Part shown: in pieces, positions 1 through 8,259 of the stretch
Layout of the letters: each line of letters begins with the position of its first letter
Numbering within the stretch: the first letter of the stretch is position 1
Source: Dyadobacter sp. CY347
GTDB lineage: Bacteria; Bacteroidota; Bacteroidia; Cytophagales; Spirosomataceae
NCBI RefSeq assembly: GCF_021502655.1
Contig: NZ_JAKFFT010000002.1
Location: 558,001 to 622,000 of the forward strand
Direction of reading: 5' to 3'
Length of the DNA stretch: 64,000 nt
The notes under the pieces: model-generated
Seen by the model: only the letters and a program-made list of their open reading frames with translations
What the model was told of the DNA's origin: nothing
Databases searched by the model: none
Translations under genes and position numbers: made by a program

Positions 1-1737
1 GTCCCAATCGCGGTAATCGTCGTCTTGCAAAGTGGTTAAGTCTGCAATCGGTTTCAGCAATTGGAAGAAGTAATTTTTAGTCTGACGCTGATAATATTGG
101 TTAAAATATTCGCCATCATATGCATTGGCTTCAAAATCATTAAAAATTGTGCGTAGAGCCTCAGGACCGCGTTTGGTCGGAACTTTGATCACTTTATCAC
201 CAATCAAACCAACACCGTCGCCTGTAAAACCACCGCCTAGTAAAACCTGCAATGCAGGCAAAACCAGCTTGCCGTTTTTGATAGAGCTTCCGTGGAAACC
301 AATGTTGGACGCATTATGCTGGCCGCAGCCATTCATACATCCACTTATTTTGATCTTAATGTCTTGATTGTAAATCATTTCAGGGAATTCATCGCGCATC
401 ACATCTTCAAGCACGCGTGTGATTCCATAGCTGCTTGAAATGGCCAAGTTACAAGTGTCTGTTCCCGGGCAAGTTGTAATGTCCATCGTGCTGTCAAAAC
501 CAGGGGCTGCAAGGCCCAATTTTGCCAATTCGTGATAAATCGCAACCAAGTCTTCACCTTTCACAAAACGAAGCACGTAACCTTGATTCACAGTTACACG
601 AATATCATCCGCAGCATATTGGCGAACCACATCAGCAAGCTGGCGAGCCGTGTCCGAGTGCATATCTCCTAAAAGAACACGCAACTGAACTGCATACCAG
701 CCTTTTTGTTTTTGTTCAAATGTGTTGGTTCTCAGCCATTTTGTGAAAATATCCAGCTTATCTGCTGCAATGCTTTGTGAAGCAATGTTCAGGATTTCAG
801 CTTCTGTCAAAGCAGGACGAGCTGCGTAGCTGACAGATTCAATTTCCTTCGTTCCAAACAGGTCCTCAGGAATTGTGAAAACTTTGTTTTTAACTGCAAC
901 ACGTTGTTCTTCCACTCTTGCCATCATTTCTTCAAGACCAATATCGGCCAAAAGAAACTTCATACGCGCCTTATGGCGACGAACGCGCTCTCCGTAACGG
1001 TCAAAAACGCGAAGCAATGCTTCAATGAAAGGAATAACTTTATCCTCTTCAAGGAATTCAAATGCAGTTTGAGCCGAAAAAGGCTGCGCGCCCAATCCTC
1101 CACCAATCAGCACTTTAAAACCTTTAACCGTTTCACCAGCTTCATTCACGCCCATTTTGGCAATCAGACCCACGTCGTGGATGAATGCCAAAGCCGAATC
1201 TTTTTCAGAAGAAGAAACCGCGATTTTAAACTTCCGTCCCATATCCTGATTGATCGGGTTGCGGAGGAAATAGCTGAATATGGAATGCGTAATCGGCGTT
1301 ACATCAAATGGTTCGTCCGGGTCAATTCCAGCAATGGAAGAAGCCGTTACGTTACGAATGGTGTTACCGCAGGCTTCTTTTAATGTAATGCCTGCATCTT
1401 CCAGGTCAGCCCAAAGCTGCGGTGAATCGGAAAGCTTTACAAAGTGCAATTGAATGTCCTGGCGCGTGGTCGCGTGCAGGTTACCCGTTGCGAATTTGTC
1501 GGAAGTATCCGCGATCCTGACAAGCTGGTCCGCCGTAATGCGACCGTAAGGCAGCTTGATGCGGATCATTTGAACGCCTGGCTGGCGCTGGCCATAGACT
1601 CCGCGGGTAAGCCTGAACTTACGGAATGCTTCCTCGGGTGTTTCGCCCGTGTTAAATGCATTGATTTTTTGGTTCAAATCAATGATATCGCGCTTCGCAA
1701 CGGCGGATACTTTATCAGAAATCAATATTTCGCTCAT
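1..1737 (-). CDS. Ferredoxin-type nitrite/sulfite reductase, probably assimilatory sulfite reductase (C-terminus outside window)
   Basis: The minus-strand frame is open from an ATG at 1735-1737 to the window edge, giving about 579 visible residues beginning MSEILISDKVSAVAKRD. Two ferredoxin-like half domains flank the catalytic region. The siroheme/4Fe-4S ligand pattern is visible as TCPGTDTC followed about 50 residues later by SGCMNGCGQHN, the C-x5-C ... C-x3-C signature of sulfite and nitrite reductases. The enzyme reduces sulfite to sulfide (or nitrite to ammonia) with six electrons. Its place directly after cysH, cysD and cysN favours sulfite as substrate; that is inference from context. 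The start lies 14 bp downstream of the cysN stop, so it is probably the last or next-to-last gene of the cys operon. The 3' end is not in the window. Confidence 0.9.
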   Translation of the reverse strand, partial: MSEILISDKVSAVAKRDIIDLNQKINAFNTGETPEEAFRKFRLTRGVYGQRQPGVQMIRIKLPYGRITADQLVRIADTSDKFATGNLHATTRQDIQLHFVKLSDSPQLWADLEDAGITLKEACGNTIRNVTASSIAGIDPDEPFDVTPITHSIFSYFLRNPINQDMGRKFKIAVSSSEKDSALAFIHDVGLIAKMGVNEAGETVKGFKVLIGGGLGAQPFSAQTAFEFLEEDKVIPFIEALLRVFDRYGERVRRHKARMKFLLADIGLEEMMARVEEQRVAVKNKVFTIPEDLFGTKEIESVSYAARPALTEAEILNIASQSIAADKLDIFTKWLRTNTFEQKQKGWYAVQLRVLLGDMHSDTARQLADVVRQYAADDIRVTVNQGYVLRFVKGEDLVAIYHELAKLGLAAPGFDSTMDITTCPGTDTCNLAISSSYGITRVLEDVMRDEFPEMIYNQDIKIKISGCMNGCGQHNASNIGFHGSSIKNGKLVLPALQVLLGGGFTGDGVGLIGDKVIKVPTKRGPEALRTIFNDFEANAYDGEYFNQYYQRQTKNYFFQLLKPIADLTTLQDDDYRDWD

Positions 1738-1751
1738 GGTGATAATTTCTT

Positions 1752-2996
1752 TTATTCGATCATGCAAGCTCCTACGGTCACATTTGACGTTTCGTCGATC
1801 AGGATCGCTGCGCCATTCGCGCGGTTTTGCTGATAAGGATCGTAGGCGATTGGCTGGGCTGTTCTGAGTACAATTCTGGCAACATCATTCAGTTTCAGGC
1901 TTTCCACTTCGTCCAGCTTTTCGTATGAATTAATGTCAATTTGGTATTCAATATCACGGATAGAACATCTTGAACGGGCTGTTCCGTGCTGCAATACATA
2001 TTTATTTCCTGCTTTCAAAGTTTTCTTATCATCCATCCAACAAACCAGCGCCTCGATATCCTGGCTCACAATTGGTGAATTATTGATAGAAACAATGGTG
2101 TCGCCGCGACTAATGTCCACATCGTCTTCAAGCAAAATTGTAACTGATTCTAAAACAGACGCCTCCTCGATTTCGTTTCCGCCAAATTCAATCTTCGCGA
2201 TTTTAGATTCCGTTCCAGAAGGCAAAACCTTTACCAAATCACCTTTTTTGAATGTCCCGCTCTGCACACGTCCGGCATATCCGCGGTAATCATGCAATTC
2301 CTCCGTCTGAGGGCGGATCACATATTGAACCGAAAAACGGCCGTCTTCCTGATTCTGATCTTTCAAAACATTTACAGTTTCCAAAACAGAAAGCAATGTT
2401 TCACCCGTATACCAAGGCATATTCACCGATCTGTCCACAATGTTATCGCCATTCAATGCGCTAACCGGAATCAATGTCAAATCTTTGATATTCAATTTAG
2501 AAGCCAATTCCTGATATGCTTTCGCAATTTCAAGAAACGCATCTTCCGAATTTCCAACCAGATCCATCTTATTAATCGCCACAATTACATGCGGAATCCC
2601 CAGCATGGAAGCGATTAATGAATGCCTGCGGGTTTGTTCGACAACACCATGGCGCGCATCCACGAGAATAATCGCCAAATCCGCATTAGAAGCACCCGTA
2701 ACCATATTTCTGGTATACTGAATGTGTCCAGGAGCATCAATGCTGATAAACTTGCGGTTAGGCGTTTGGAAATATTTGTAGGCCACATCAATGGTAATGC
2801 CCTGCTCACGCTCCGAACGAAGGCCATCCGTAAGCAACGCCAGATCAATTTCCCCCACATTACGGCTTTTGCTAGCACGCTCAATGGCCTCCATCTGATC
2901 CGCCAATATATTTTTTGTATCGTAAAGCAAGCGTCCGATCAATGTGCTCTTGCCATCGTCTACGGAACCTGCTGTTATAAATCTTAGTAAATCCAC
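1752..2996 (-). CDS. cysN: Sulfate adenylyltransferase subunit 1 (GTPase subunit CysN)
   Basis: CysN is the EF-Tu-like GTPase subunit of ATP sulfurylase. It couples GTP hydrolysis to formation of adenylylsulfate by CysD. The G1 P-loop GSVDDGKST is at about residues 10-18, followed by the G3 motif DAPGHIQY and the G4 motif NKMD, then two beta-barrel domains. I place the start at the GTG at 2994-2996 because the product then begins DLLRFITAGSVDDGKS, as usual for the family. An ATG at 3050 is in frame but would add 18 residues encoded by the intergenic repeat and its flank, with no family similarity. No separate CysC kinase domain is fused to it. It follows cysD by about 100 bp, the gap being largely filled by a REP-like repeat. 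Confidence 0.93.
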   Translation of the reverse strand: MDLLRFITAGSVDDGKSTLIGRLLYDTKNILADQMEAIERASKSRNVGEIDLALLTDGLRSEREQGITIDVAYKYFQTPNRKFISIDAPGHIQYTRNMVTGASNADLAIILVDARHGVVEQTRRHSLIASMLGIPHVIVAINKMDLVGNSEDAFLEIAKAYQELASKLNIKDLTLIPVSALNGDNIVDRSVNMPWYTGETLLSVLETVNVLKDQNQEDGRFSVQYVIRPQTEELHDYRGYAGRVQSGTFKKGDLVKVLPSGTESKIAKIEFGGNEIEEASVLESVTILLEDDVDISRGDTIVSINNSPIVSQDIEALVCWMDDKKTLKAGNKYVLQHGTARSRCSIRDIEYQIDINSYEKLDEVESLKLNDVARIVLRTAQPIAYDPYQQNRANGAAILIDETSNVTVGACMIE

Positions 2997-3039
2997 TTTA
3001 TTTAATTTTGAATGATGAATGAGAGAATGAGTGAATGTC

Positions 3040-3098
3040 TGACTTGTCACCCTGAGCGGACCGGGCCGCCGGGCGGCCGAAGGGCGTCCACCAAGTCA
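3040..3098. repeat. REP-like palindromic repeat between cysD and cysN
   Basis: A 59-bp element is bounded by the inverted repeat TGACTTG (3040-3046) and CAAGTCA (3092-3098). It carries an inner GC palindrome, GGCCGCC-G-GGCGGCC, and the words CACCCTGAGCGGA and CGAAGGG. CCCTGAGC...GAAGGG is a motif I know from dispersed bacterial repeats. It abuts the cysD stop codon and is much more GC-rich than its surroundings. In the transcript it would form a strong hairpin between cysD and cysN, which could stabilise upstream mRNA or lower cysN expression; this is inference. Only one copy is visible here. Confidence 0.6.
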
Positions 3099-3100
3099 TC

Positions 3101-4054
3101 TCAGAAGTACCCCCCCTTTTTCCTATCCTCCATCGCCGCTTCCGTCTGTTGGTCATCAATCCGCGTCTCACCTCTCTCACTAATCCTGGAAACAGTAATC
3201 TCAGCAATAACCTCGTCCAATGTAGCCGCACTCGATTCCACAGCCGCTGTACAAGTCATATCGCCAACCGTTCTAAAACGAACCTGGCGTTTTACGATCT
3301 GATCGTGCTCGTCGGGTTCGATAACCGGAGTGTTGTTCAGCAATTTCCCATCTCTCAAAATCAATTCACGCTCGTGAGCGAAATAAATGGATGGTAATGT
3401 GATGTTTTCTCTTTTCAAATAAGCCCAAACGTCTAATTCAGTCCAGTTTGAAATCGGGAACACACGCACGTTTTCGCCTTTATGGATTCTGCCGTTAAAC
3501 AAGTTCCAAAGTTCAGGACGCTGGCGTTTTGGGTCCCACTGACCGAATTCATCACGGAATGAGAAAATACGCTCTTTCGCACGCGCTTTTTCTTCATCAC
3601 GACGCGCACCGCCGATGCAGGCGTCAAATTCAAATTCTTCAATTGTATCCAGCAAAGTGAAGGTTTGCAGCCAGTTACGGCTCGCATTCTTTCCTGTTTG
3701 TTCTTTCAAACCTTTTGCCTTAATCGTATCTTCCACATAACGAACGACCAGTTTTGCGCCGATTTGTTCAGCCAGTTCGTCGCGGTAATTTATTGCTTCA
3801 ATAAAATTATGTCCGGTATCAACATGCACAAGCGGAAAAGGAATTTTTCCGGGTGCAAAGGCTTTTTGAGCCAGTCTAACCAATGTGATAGAATCTTTTC
3901 CACCTGAAAACAACAATGCAGGGCGCTCGAACTGGCCAGCGACCTCACGCATAATGTAAATCGCCTCGGCCTCTAACTGGTCCAGATAATCGGGAGAACT
4001 GCGTCTCGCTTCCTGATCGCTGATATCCGACACTTCTTTAACTGAAATTGACAT
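3101..4054 (-). CDS. cysD: Sulfate adenylyltransferase subunit 2 (CysD)
   Basis: CysD is the ATP pyrophosphatase-type catalytic subunit of ATP sulfurylase, forming adenylylsulfate (APS) from ATP and sulfate in complex with CysN. The 317-residue product has the PP-loop SGGKDS near residue 50, the FPLVHVDTGHNF segment, RRDEEKARAKER near the middle, and the usual C-terminal GGYF ending. It therefore looks complete, slightly longer than the usual 300 residues at its N-terminus. It is transcribed after cysH with a 114-bp gap (4055-4168) in which I see no convincing promoter or gene. Confidence 0.95.
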   Translation of the reverse strand: MSISVKEVSDISDQEARRSSPDYLDQLEAEAIYIMREVAGQFERPALLFSGGKDSITLVRLAQKAFAPGKIPFPLVHVDTGHNFIEAINYRDELAEQIGAKLVVRYVEDTIKAKGLKEQTGKNASRNWLQTFTLLDTIEEFEFDACIGGARRDEEKARAKERIFSFRDEFGQWDPKRQRPELWNLFNGRIHKGENVRVFPISNWTELDVWAYLKRENITLPSIYFAHERELILRDGKLLNNTPVIEPDEHDQIVKRQVRFRTVGDMTCTAAVESSAATLDEVIAEITVSRISERGETRIDDQQTEAAMEDRKKGGYF

Positions 4055-4168
4055 ATTGAATTTAATTTTCTTACGAGATTCATTTGCCTTCCGCTATAAG
4101 CATTCGGCCTTCAAATTATTTTTTATCAAATGCCGAAAACCTAAGCTAGCAGCATAAAGACAAACCGC

Positions 4169-4873
4169 TTACTTCGCATGCAAGCCACATTCCTTCTTCG
4201 ATTCATCTTCCCACCACCAACGACCGGCGCGGAAATCTTCGCCTTCCTGAATCGCCCGGGTGCAAGGCGCGCAGCCAATGCTTACGAAGCCTTTGTCATG
4301 CAATGGGTTATAAGGAAGACCATTGGACTTCACAAAAGTCTTCACGTCCTCAAACGACCAATGCAAAATCGGATGAAACTTCACCAGCTGATGCGCCACG
4401 TCCCATTCCAGCTGCGGCATATCATGACGGTTCCCCGACTGCTCTGCCCTAATCCCCGTAACCCAGATCTTAGCACCTTTCAAAGCCCGGTTCAACGGCT
4501 CCACTTTACGGATAAAGCAGCATTCCTTCCTGTTTTCCACAGAATCGTAAAAGCTCAAAGGTCCTTTTGTGCTGACTAAAGTTTCCACAGAATCCGTCTG
4601 CGGATAGTAAACCTTGATTTTCGTATCGTAACGATTATTGGTCTTTTGCAGCGTCATATAAGTCTCGCTGAAAAGCCGTCCTGTATCCAGGGTAAAAATC
4701 GTAACATTCAGATTATTCTTTAAAATAAAGTCTGTAATAACCTGATCCTCATAGCCCAAGCTAGTAGAAAACACCACCTCCCCAGGAAAAAGATCCGCCA
4801 GAATCGCCAGCGATTCCGTCTCACTCTTGCCTTCAATGGCAGCGTTTAAAGAAGATATTATTGTTTCGTTCAT
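4169..4873 (-). CDS. cysH: Phosphoadenylyl-/adenylylsulfate reductase (CysH)
   Basis: CysH reduces activated sulfate to sulfite with thioredoxin. The 234-residue protein shows the PAPS reductase fold with FSTSLGYEDQV and TLDTGRL, the cysteine pair ECC at residues 118-119, GCAPC at 201-204, and the C-terminal catalytic ECGLH at 228-232. The CC...CxxC set ligates a 4Fe-4S cluster, the hallmark of the APS-type enzymes. A direct APS reductase therefore fits better than the cluster-free PAPS enzyme, and no cysC kinase is seen nearby. The ATG lies only 8 bp after the stop of the PIN toxin gene, so it may be read from the same transcript. Confidence 0.93.
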   Translation of the reverse strand: MNETIISSLNAAIEGKSETESLAILADLFPGEVVFSTSLGYEDQVITDFILKNNLNVTIFTLDTGRLFSETYMTLQKTNNRYDTKIKVYYPQTDSVETLVSTKGPLSFYDSVENRKECCFIRKVEPLNRALKGAKIWVTGIRAEQSGNRHDMPQLEWDVAHQLVKFHPILHWSFEDVKTFVKSNGLPYNPLHDKGFVSIGCAPCTRAIQEGEDFRAGRWWWEDESKKECGLHAK

Positions 4874-4881
4874 GGTGAATA

Positions 4882-5328
4882 TTATATCAATTCAAAACGG
4901 GCGACTTTCAAAAATTCACTATTCAAATGATCAAAGTCCTTGTCCGTTGTTATTAATGTTGCATTTAAAACACTCGCCGTCGCCGCAATCCACAAGTCAT
5001 TTTTACCCATGTTTCTGGCGGAGCCTTTTAGCTGTTTTTCCTGCAATCTGCCTTGACTAAATGCGTCTATCTCAGCATAACGCTCGATAATTGGTTCATT
5101 TAGTTCTGTTGTGATTAGCACCGAATCTTTAAGGGAATTTAGTGCTGCCATCTTTTGCTTGCCCCAATTATTTCGAATCCCAATGGATCTCAACTCTTCA
5201 ATACAAACTGCCGAAGTAAACATTTGACTCGGCCCTCCTTCGTCTTCAAAGTATGTTTGTAAAGTGTTTATCAACTGGTGTTTTCTTAAATAGGCAAGCA
5301 GTATATTGGTGTCAAGGAAATATCTCAT
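4882..5328 (-). CDS. PIN-domain ribonuclease toxin (VapC-like)
   Basis: This is a 148-residue PIN domain protein. The acidic metal-binding residues are visible: DTN at residues 6-8 (MRYFLDTNILLAYLR), the Glu in CIEELRSIG, and the C-terminal DLWIAATA and TTDKDFDHL. PIN toxins cleave RNA, often tRNA. Its ATG overlaps the antitoxin stop by four bases (ATGA), the usual toxin-antitoxin arrangement. The pair is inserted between metZ and cysH in an otherwise dedicated sulfur block. All catalytic positions seem present, so it is probably active. The tRNA target cannot be told from sequence. Confidence 0.85.
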   Translation of the reverse strand: MRYFLDTNILLAYLRKHQLINTLQTYFEDEGGPSQMFTSAVCIEELRSIGIRNNWGKQKMAALNSLKDSVLITTELNEPIIERYAEIDAFSQGRLQEKQLKGSARNMGKNDLWIAATASVLNATLITTDKDFDHLNSEFLKVARFELI

Positions 5329-5669
5329 TTAGTAAGTTGAGAAAGTAAAAGCTCCAATGGTTCCTGAATGTCCATTTCATCAGCAAGCTTCCTCATTCTC
5401 TCCTTATCAAAACCCTTATAATTTTGTTCTTTTTTTAAATTTTCAATCCATTCCTCGGTTGAAGCATAAGCCTTCTCCGGTTTAATGAGCGCCTTTGTAG
5501 GGTCGTTATCGGACAAAGAATGGTATACCAATTCGTTCATCGAAATTTCTGCTAAATCTCCTGCTTGCTTAGCTGTAAGTGCTCCTTTCTGATACAGTTG
5601 AACTGCAATAGAAAGCAGAACCGATTTCTTCTCAAACTGCTCCGGAATCTCAATCGTTAATGTGTGCAT
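5325..5669 (-). CDS. UPF0175 family antitoxin
   Basis: The 114-residue protein contains the typical UPF0175 segment AVQLYQKGALTAKQAGDLA followed by a short helix-turn-helix-like stretch (residues about 23-50). The charged C-terminal half would bind the PIN partner. UPF0175 proteins are commonly found next to PIN genes and are taken as antitoxins. It overlaps the PIN gene by four bases and begins 24 bp after metZ ends. No separate promoter was recognised. The family assignment comes from the segment named above. The function is inferred from family and context. Confidence 0.75.
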   Translation of the reverse strand: MHTLTIEIPEQFEKKSVLLSIAVQLYQKGALTAKQAGDLAEISMNELVYHSLSDNDPTKALIKPEKAYASTEEWIENLKKEQNYKGFDKERMRKLADEMDIQEPLELLLSQLTK

Positions 5670-5693
5670 GATATGAATATGTTTAAGTGTTTA

Positions 5694-6881
5694 TCAATCT
5701 AATATATCACTTTTCACCGACACCTCTACGGCATTGGTGAAGTCTTCGATTAAATCTTCGATGTCTTCCAGGCCGACTGAAATGCGGATGAGGCCTTCAG
5801 TGATGCCTAATGCTTTTTTCTCTTCTGGTTTCAGTTTGGCATGTGTGGTTGTATTTGGGTTGGTTACGATCGTTCTTGTATCGCCCAGGTTTGATGACAA
5901 TGAAGCGATTTCGAGTGCATCCATAAATGCTGAAACCCTTTCAAACCCACCTTCCAAATCAATGGTAACAATCGCGCCGCCGGCTGACATTTGCTGTTTG
6001 GCCAGTTCGTGCTGCGGATGCGATTCCAGGAATGGATATCTTACTGATTTTACATCCGGATGTTTTTCCAAAGCCTCTGCAAGCGCCAATGCATTCGAAC
6101 AATGTCTGTCCATTCTTAGCCCAAGCGTTTCAAGACTCTTAGTCAAAACCCAGGCATTAAATGGCGACATGGATGGTCCGGTCTGGCGACAGAAGAATCG
6201 TAACTCCTTGATATATTCTTTTTTACCAACAACAACACCGCCCAAAACGCGGCCCTGTCCGTCCATATATTTTGTAGCAGAATGCACGATCAGATCAGCA
6301 CCGTATTCTGCTGGATTCTGCAATGCGGGTGATGCAAAGCAGTTATCAACATTGAAAATCAAATTGTGTTTTTTGCAAAGTCTTCCGACCATTGCTAGGT
6401 CTACAAGATCAAGACCTGGATTTGAAGGTGTTTCCAAATAAACCATTTTTGAATTCGGCTGAACCGCTGCTTCCCAGTCTGCTTCGCTCGCGTCCGCGTC
6501 CAGGTAAGTGTAAGTGATGCCCCATTTGCTCAAAATCTGCGTAATCACCTGATGTGCAGAGCCAAACAATGCGCGGCTAGCGATAATGTGATCGCCGGTT
6601 TTCAGCAATGCAGCCATACTTGCGAAAACTGCCGCCATACCCGTTGCAGTCGCAACGCCATCTTCACTATCTTCCAAAAGACAAACCTTATCAACGAATT
6701 CCTGCACGGTAGGGTTGGAAAAACGGCTGTAAATGTTGCCTTCTTCGGTTTCCTCAAAAAGTGCTTTTCCTTGTTCTGCGCTTTCGAATGTGAAGCTGCT
6801 GGTCAGGAATAATGGTGTTGAATGCTCGCGATACTTGGTTTTTGGCGTTTGCGTGCGTATCGCTTTGGTCTGTTTTTTCAT
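5694..6881 (-). CDS. metZ: O-succinylhomoserine sulfhydrylase (MetZ-type trans-sulfuration PLP enzyme)
   Basis: A 395-residue Cys/Met metabolism PLP-dependent enzyme. The PLP lysine is in HSATKYMDGQGRVLGG; the YSRFSNPT and ETPSNPGL segments are also seen. The DGQGRVLGG context after the lysine is typical of MetZ rather than of cystathionine gamma-synthase or the longer O-acetylhomoserine enzyme. The reaction incorporates sulfide from the neighbouring cys/sulfite reductase pathway into homocysteine, so position and function match. It is preceded by a 79-bp gap after the TauE-type gene. I looked there for a SAM riboswitch and saw only a short GGCTG/CAGCC hairpin. Choice between succinyl and acetyl substrate is moderately certain. 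Confidence 0.88.
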   Translation of the reverse strand: MKKQTKAIRTQTPKTKYREHSTPLFLTSSFTFESAEQGKALFEETEEGNIYSRFSNPTVQEFVDKVCLLEDSEDGVATATGMAAVFASMAALLKTGDHIIASRALFGSAHQVITQILSKWGITYTYLDADASEADWEAAVQPNSKMVYLETPSNPGLDLVDLAMVGRLCKKHNLIFNVDNCFASPALQNPAEYGADLIVHSATKYMDGQGRVLGGVVVGKKEYIKELRFFCRQTGPSMSPFNAWVLTKSLETLGLRMDRHCSNALALAEALEKHPDVKSVRYPFLESHPQHELAKQQMSAGGAIVTIDLEGGFERVSAFMDALEIASLSSNLGDTRTIVTNPNTTTHAKLKPEEKKALGITEGLIRISVGLEDIEDLIEDFTNAVEVSVKSDILD

Positions 6882-6960
6882 GATTCGAATTCATTGGCTG
6901 GTTGCTTTCAGCCTTTTTGTTTAATATAAAAACTAAGTGCGCTGACTTAGATAATGTCTC

Positions 6961-8130
6961 TTATAAATCGCTCACAACCATATAAATGATCCTGATACTC
7001 ACGATAATGATGACGGTTCCCACCATGATCATCATGGTCTTAATTGGTAATCTTCTGGATAAATTTGCGGCGATCGGAGCGGCGACCATACCACCAAGGA
7101 TAAGTCCCAAAACGACCTGCCAGTGCGAAAATCCGATGATGCTGATGAAGGTAACTGAACTTGCGAGTGAAACAAAGAACTCTGCCAGGTTGACCGATCC
7201 AATGGTGTATTTCGGGTGGCGTCCACGGGCGATCAACGTGGATGTTACGATAGGTCCCCAACCGCCGCCACCGATCGAATCGAGCGTTCCGCCTGCCATA
7301 GCCAGCCAGCCAATCTTCGTCATCGGCCTTTTTTCAACTCGTTTCTTTAACGCTTTCTGGATGATAAGAATTCCCAGAATTAACGTATAAACTGCCACCA
7401 AAGGCTTAATAATGTAAATGTATTTTTCAAAAGAGGATAGGAGATAAGCACCTGTAATTGCGCCTAAAACACCTGGAAACAGGATTTTTTTGAAAAGCTT
7501 ACTATTTACATTACCGAATTTCAAGTGCATATAACCTGAAACCCCGCTGGTAAATATTTCGGAAGTATGCACACTCGCGCTTACAGCGGATGGCGGAACG
7601 CCTAATGTCAGCAGAAAAGTTGCAGCCGTAACGCCATAAGCCATTCCCAATGCACCATCAATCATTTGCGCCACAAAGCCGCCGAGCACATAATAAAAGA
7701 AACCTTCACTTAATTCAAGTTCATTCCAGAGAACCGTAAGCCGAGCGTAAGTGAAGAAAGTGAATAACAAATGACCAACGATCATCAAGGCAATCGCTGA
7801 AAATATATTGACTGCCACTTCGGTCCGGGTCCTTTTGCGGATCGTTGCCGCCCAGATCTTTTGCTGGATGGTTTCCCAGGTCAGCGGTGTTTTTGTGTTA
7901 TTTTTAGTTGGGGCGAAAGATGCATTTGTCTGTTCAGGCAGTGCAGTGGAGTTGTTGAAACGAACATCGGATTCTTCGGGAATATCACGCAGGAAAACCA
8001 CCTGGCCCTTTGCACGGGCGAGTGCCGCCAGGCGCCGATCCTCCTCAGGATCACCGCTTGCGATGTAGGCAACATCAAGAGATTCCCAGTTTGTGTCCGA
8101 TGAGGGTGTAAAATCCGCCGCTTCCTTCAA
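6961..8130 (-). CDS. TauE/SafE (TSUP) sulfite exporter with remnant Met8/CysG-like N-terminus, TTG start
   Basis: The C-terminal 270 residues form a TSUP permease with about eight membrane segments and the conserved patterns GGFVAQMIDGALGMAYG and GGTLDSIGGGGWGP. These transporters move sulfite, sulfoacetate or related anions, which fits the sulfur genes downstream. The first 60 residues (LDVAYIASGDPEEDRRLAAL, then RAKGQVVFLRDIPEE) resemble the second half of the NAD-binding domain of siroheme synthases Met8/CysG, but the GxGxxG half is absent. An in-frame TAG lies six bases before the TTG at 8128-8130, so no longer frame exists. No ATG occurs until the first membrane segment. Either TTG is the real start, or the gene is a 5'-truncated fusion whose permease may still function. 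A good promoter lies about 75 bp upstream. Confidence 0.8.
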   Translation of the reverse strand: MKEAADFTPSSDTNWESLDVAYIASGDPEEDRRLAALARAKGQVVFLRDIPEESDVRFNNSTALPEQTNASFAPTKNNTKTPLTWETIQQKIWAATIRKRTRTEVAVNIFSAIALMIVGHLLFTFFTYARLTVLWNELELSEGFFYYVLGGFVAQMIDGALGMAYGVTAATFLLTLGVPPSAVSASVHTSEIFTSGVSGYMHLKFGNVNSKLFKKILFPGVLGAITGAYLLSSFEKYIYIIKPLVAVYTLILGILIIQKALKKRVEKRPMTKIGWLAMAGGTLDSIGGGGWGPIVTSTLIARGRHPKYTIGSVNLAEFFVSLASSVTFISIIGFSHWQVVLGLILGGMVAAPIAANLSRRLPIKTMMIMVGTVIIIVSIRIIYMVVSDL

Positions 8131-8172
8131 AGTCTATGTAGTATACTATTATGATAGAGTAAACGAGCAATA

Positions 8173-8198
8173 AAATAGCAAACAAATGTTTGCTATTT
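8173..8198. promoter_or_regulatory. Perfect 12-bp inverted repeat at the expected transcription start
   Basis: AAATAGCAAACA (8173-8184), a two-base AA centre, then TGTTTGCTATTT (8187-8198): a fully symmetric 26-bp site. It lies immediately downstream of a minus-strand promoter (-7 element at 8206-8213), covering about positions +1 to +26. That is where a repressor operator or a 5' stem-loop would sit. On the minus strand it is followed by TTTTATTG, so it could instead be a weak terminator for the operon ending at 8260. I cannot decide between these uses. Confidence 0.5.
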
Positions 8199-8205
8199 CG
8201 GGTGC

Positions 8206-8236
8206 CAAATTTAAGATCAAATTGTTAGTTTTCAAA
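8206..8236 (-). promoter_or_regulatory. Bacteroidota-type promoter for the sulfur block
   Basis: Read on the minus strand: TTTG at 8233-8236, 19 bases, then TAAATTTG at 8206-8213. This matches the Bacteroidota primary sigma factor consensus TTTG-N19-TAnnTTTG exactly. The start of transcription would be near 8199, giving a leader of about 70 bases to the TTG of the exporter gene. It may serve the whole chain of minus-strand genes down to the sulfite reductase. Confidence 0.65.
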
Positions 8237-8259
8237 GAACAAAAATCTCCCGCCGGAGA

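Noticed and set aside
904..1383. 159-residue plus-strand open frame
   Set aside because: A shadow of the sulfite reductase gene; the opposite strand carries the conserved protein.
6882..6960. Possible SAM riboswitch upstream of metZ
   Set aside because: Only 79 bases are available with a single short GGCTG/CAGCC hairpin; none of the known SAM aptamer cores can be seen.
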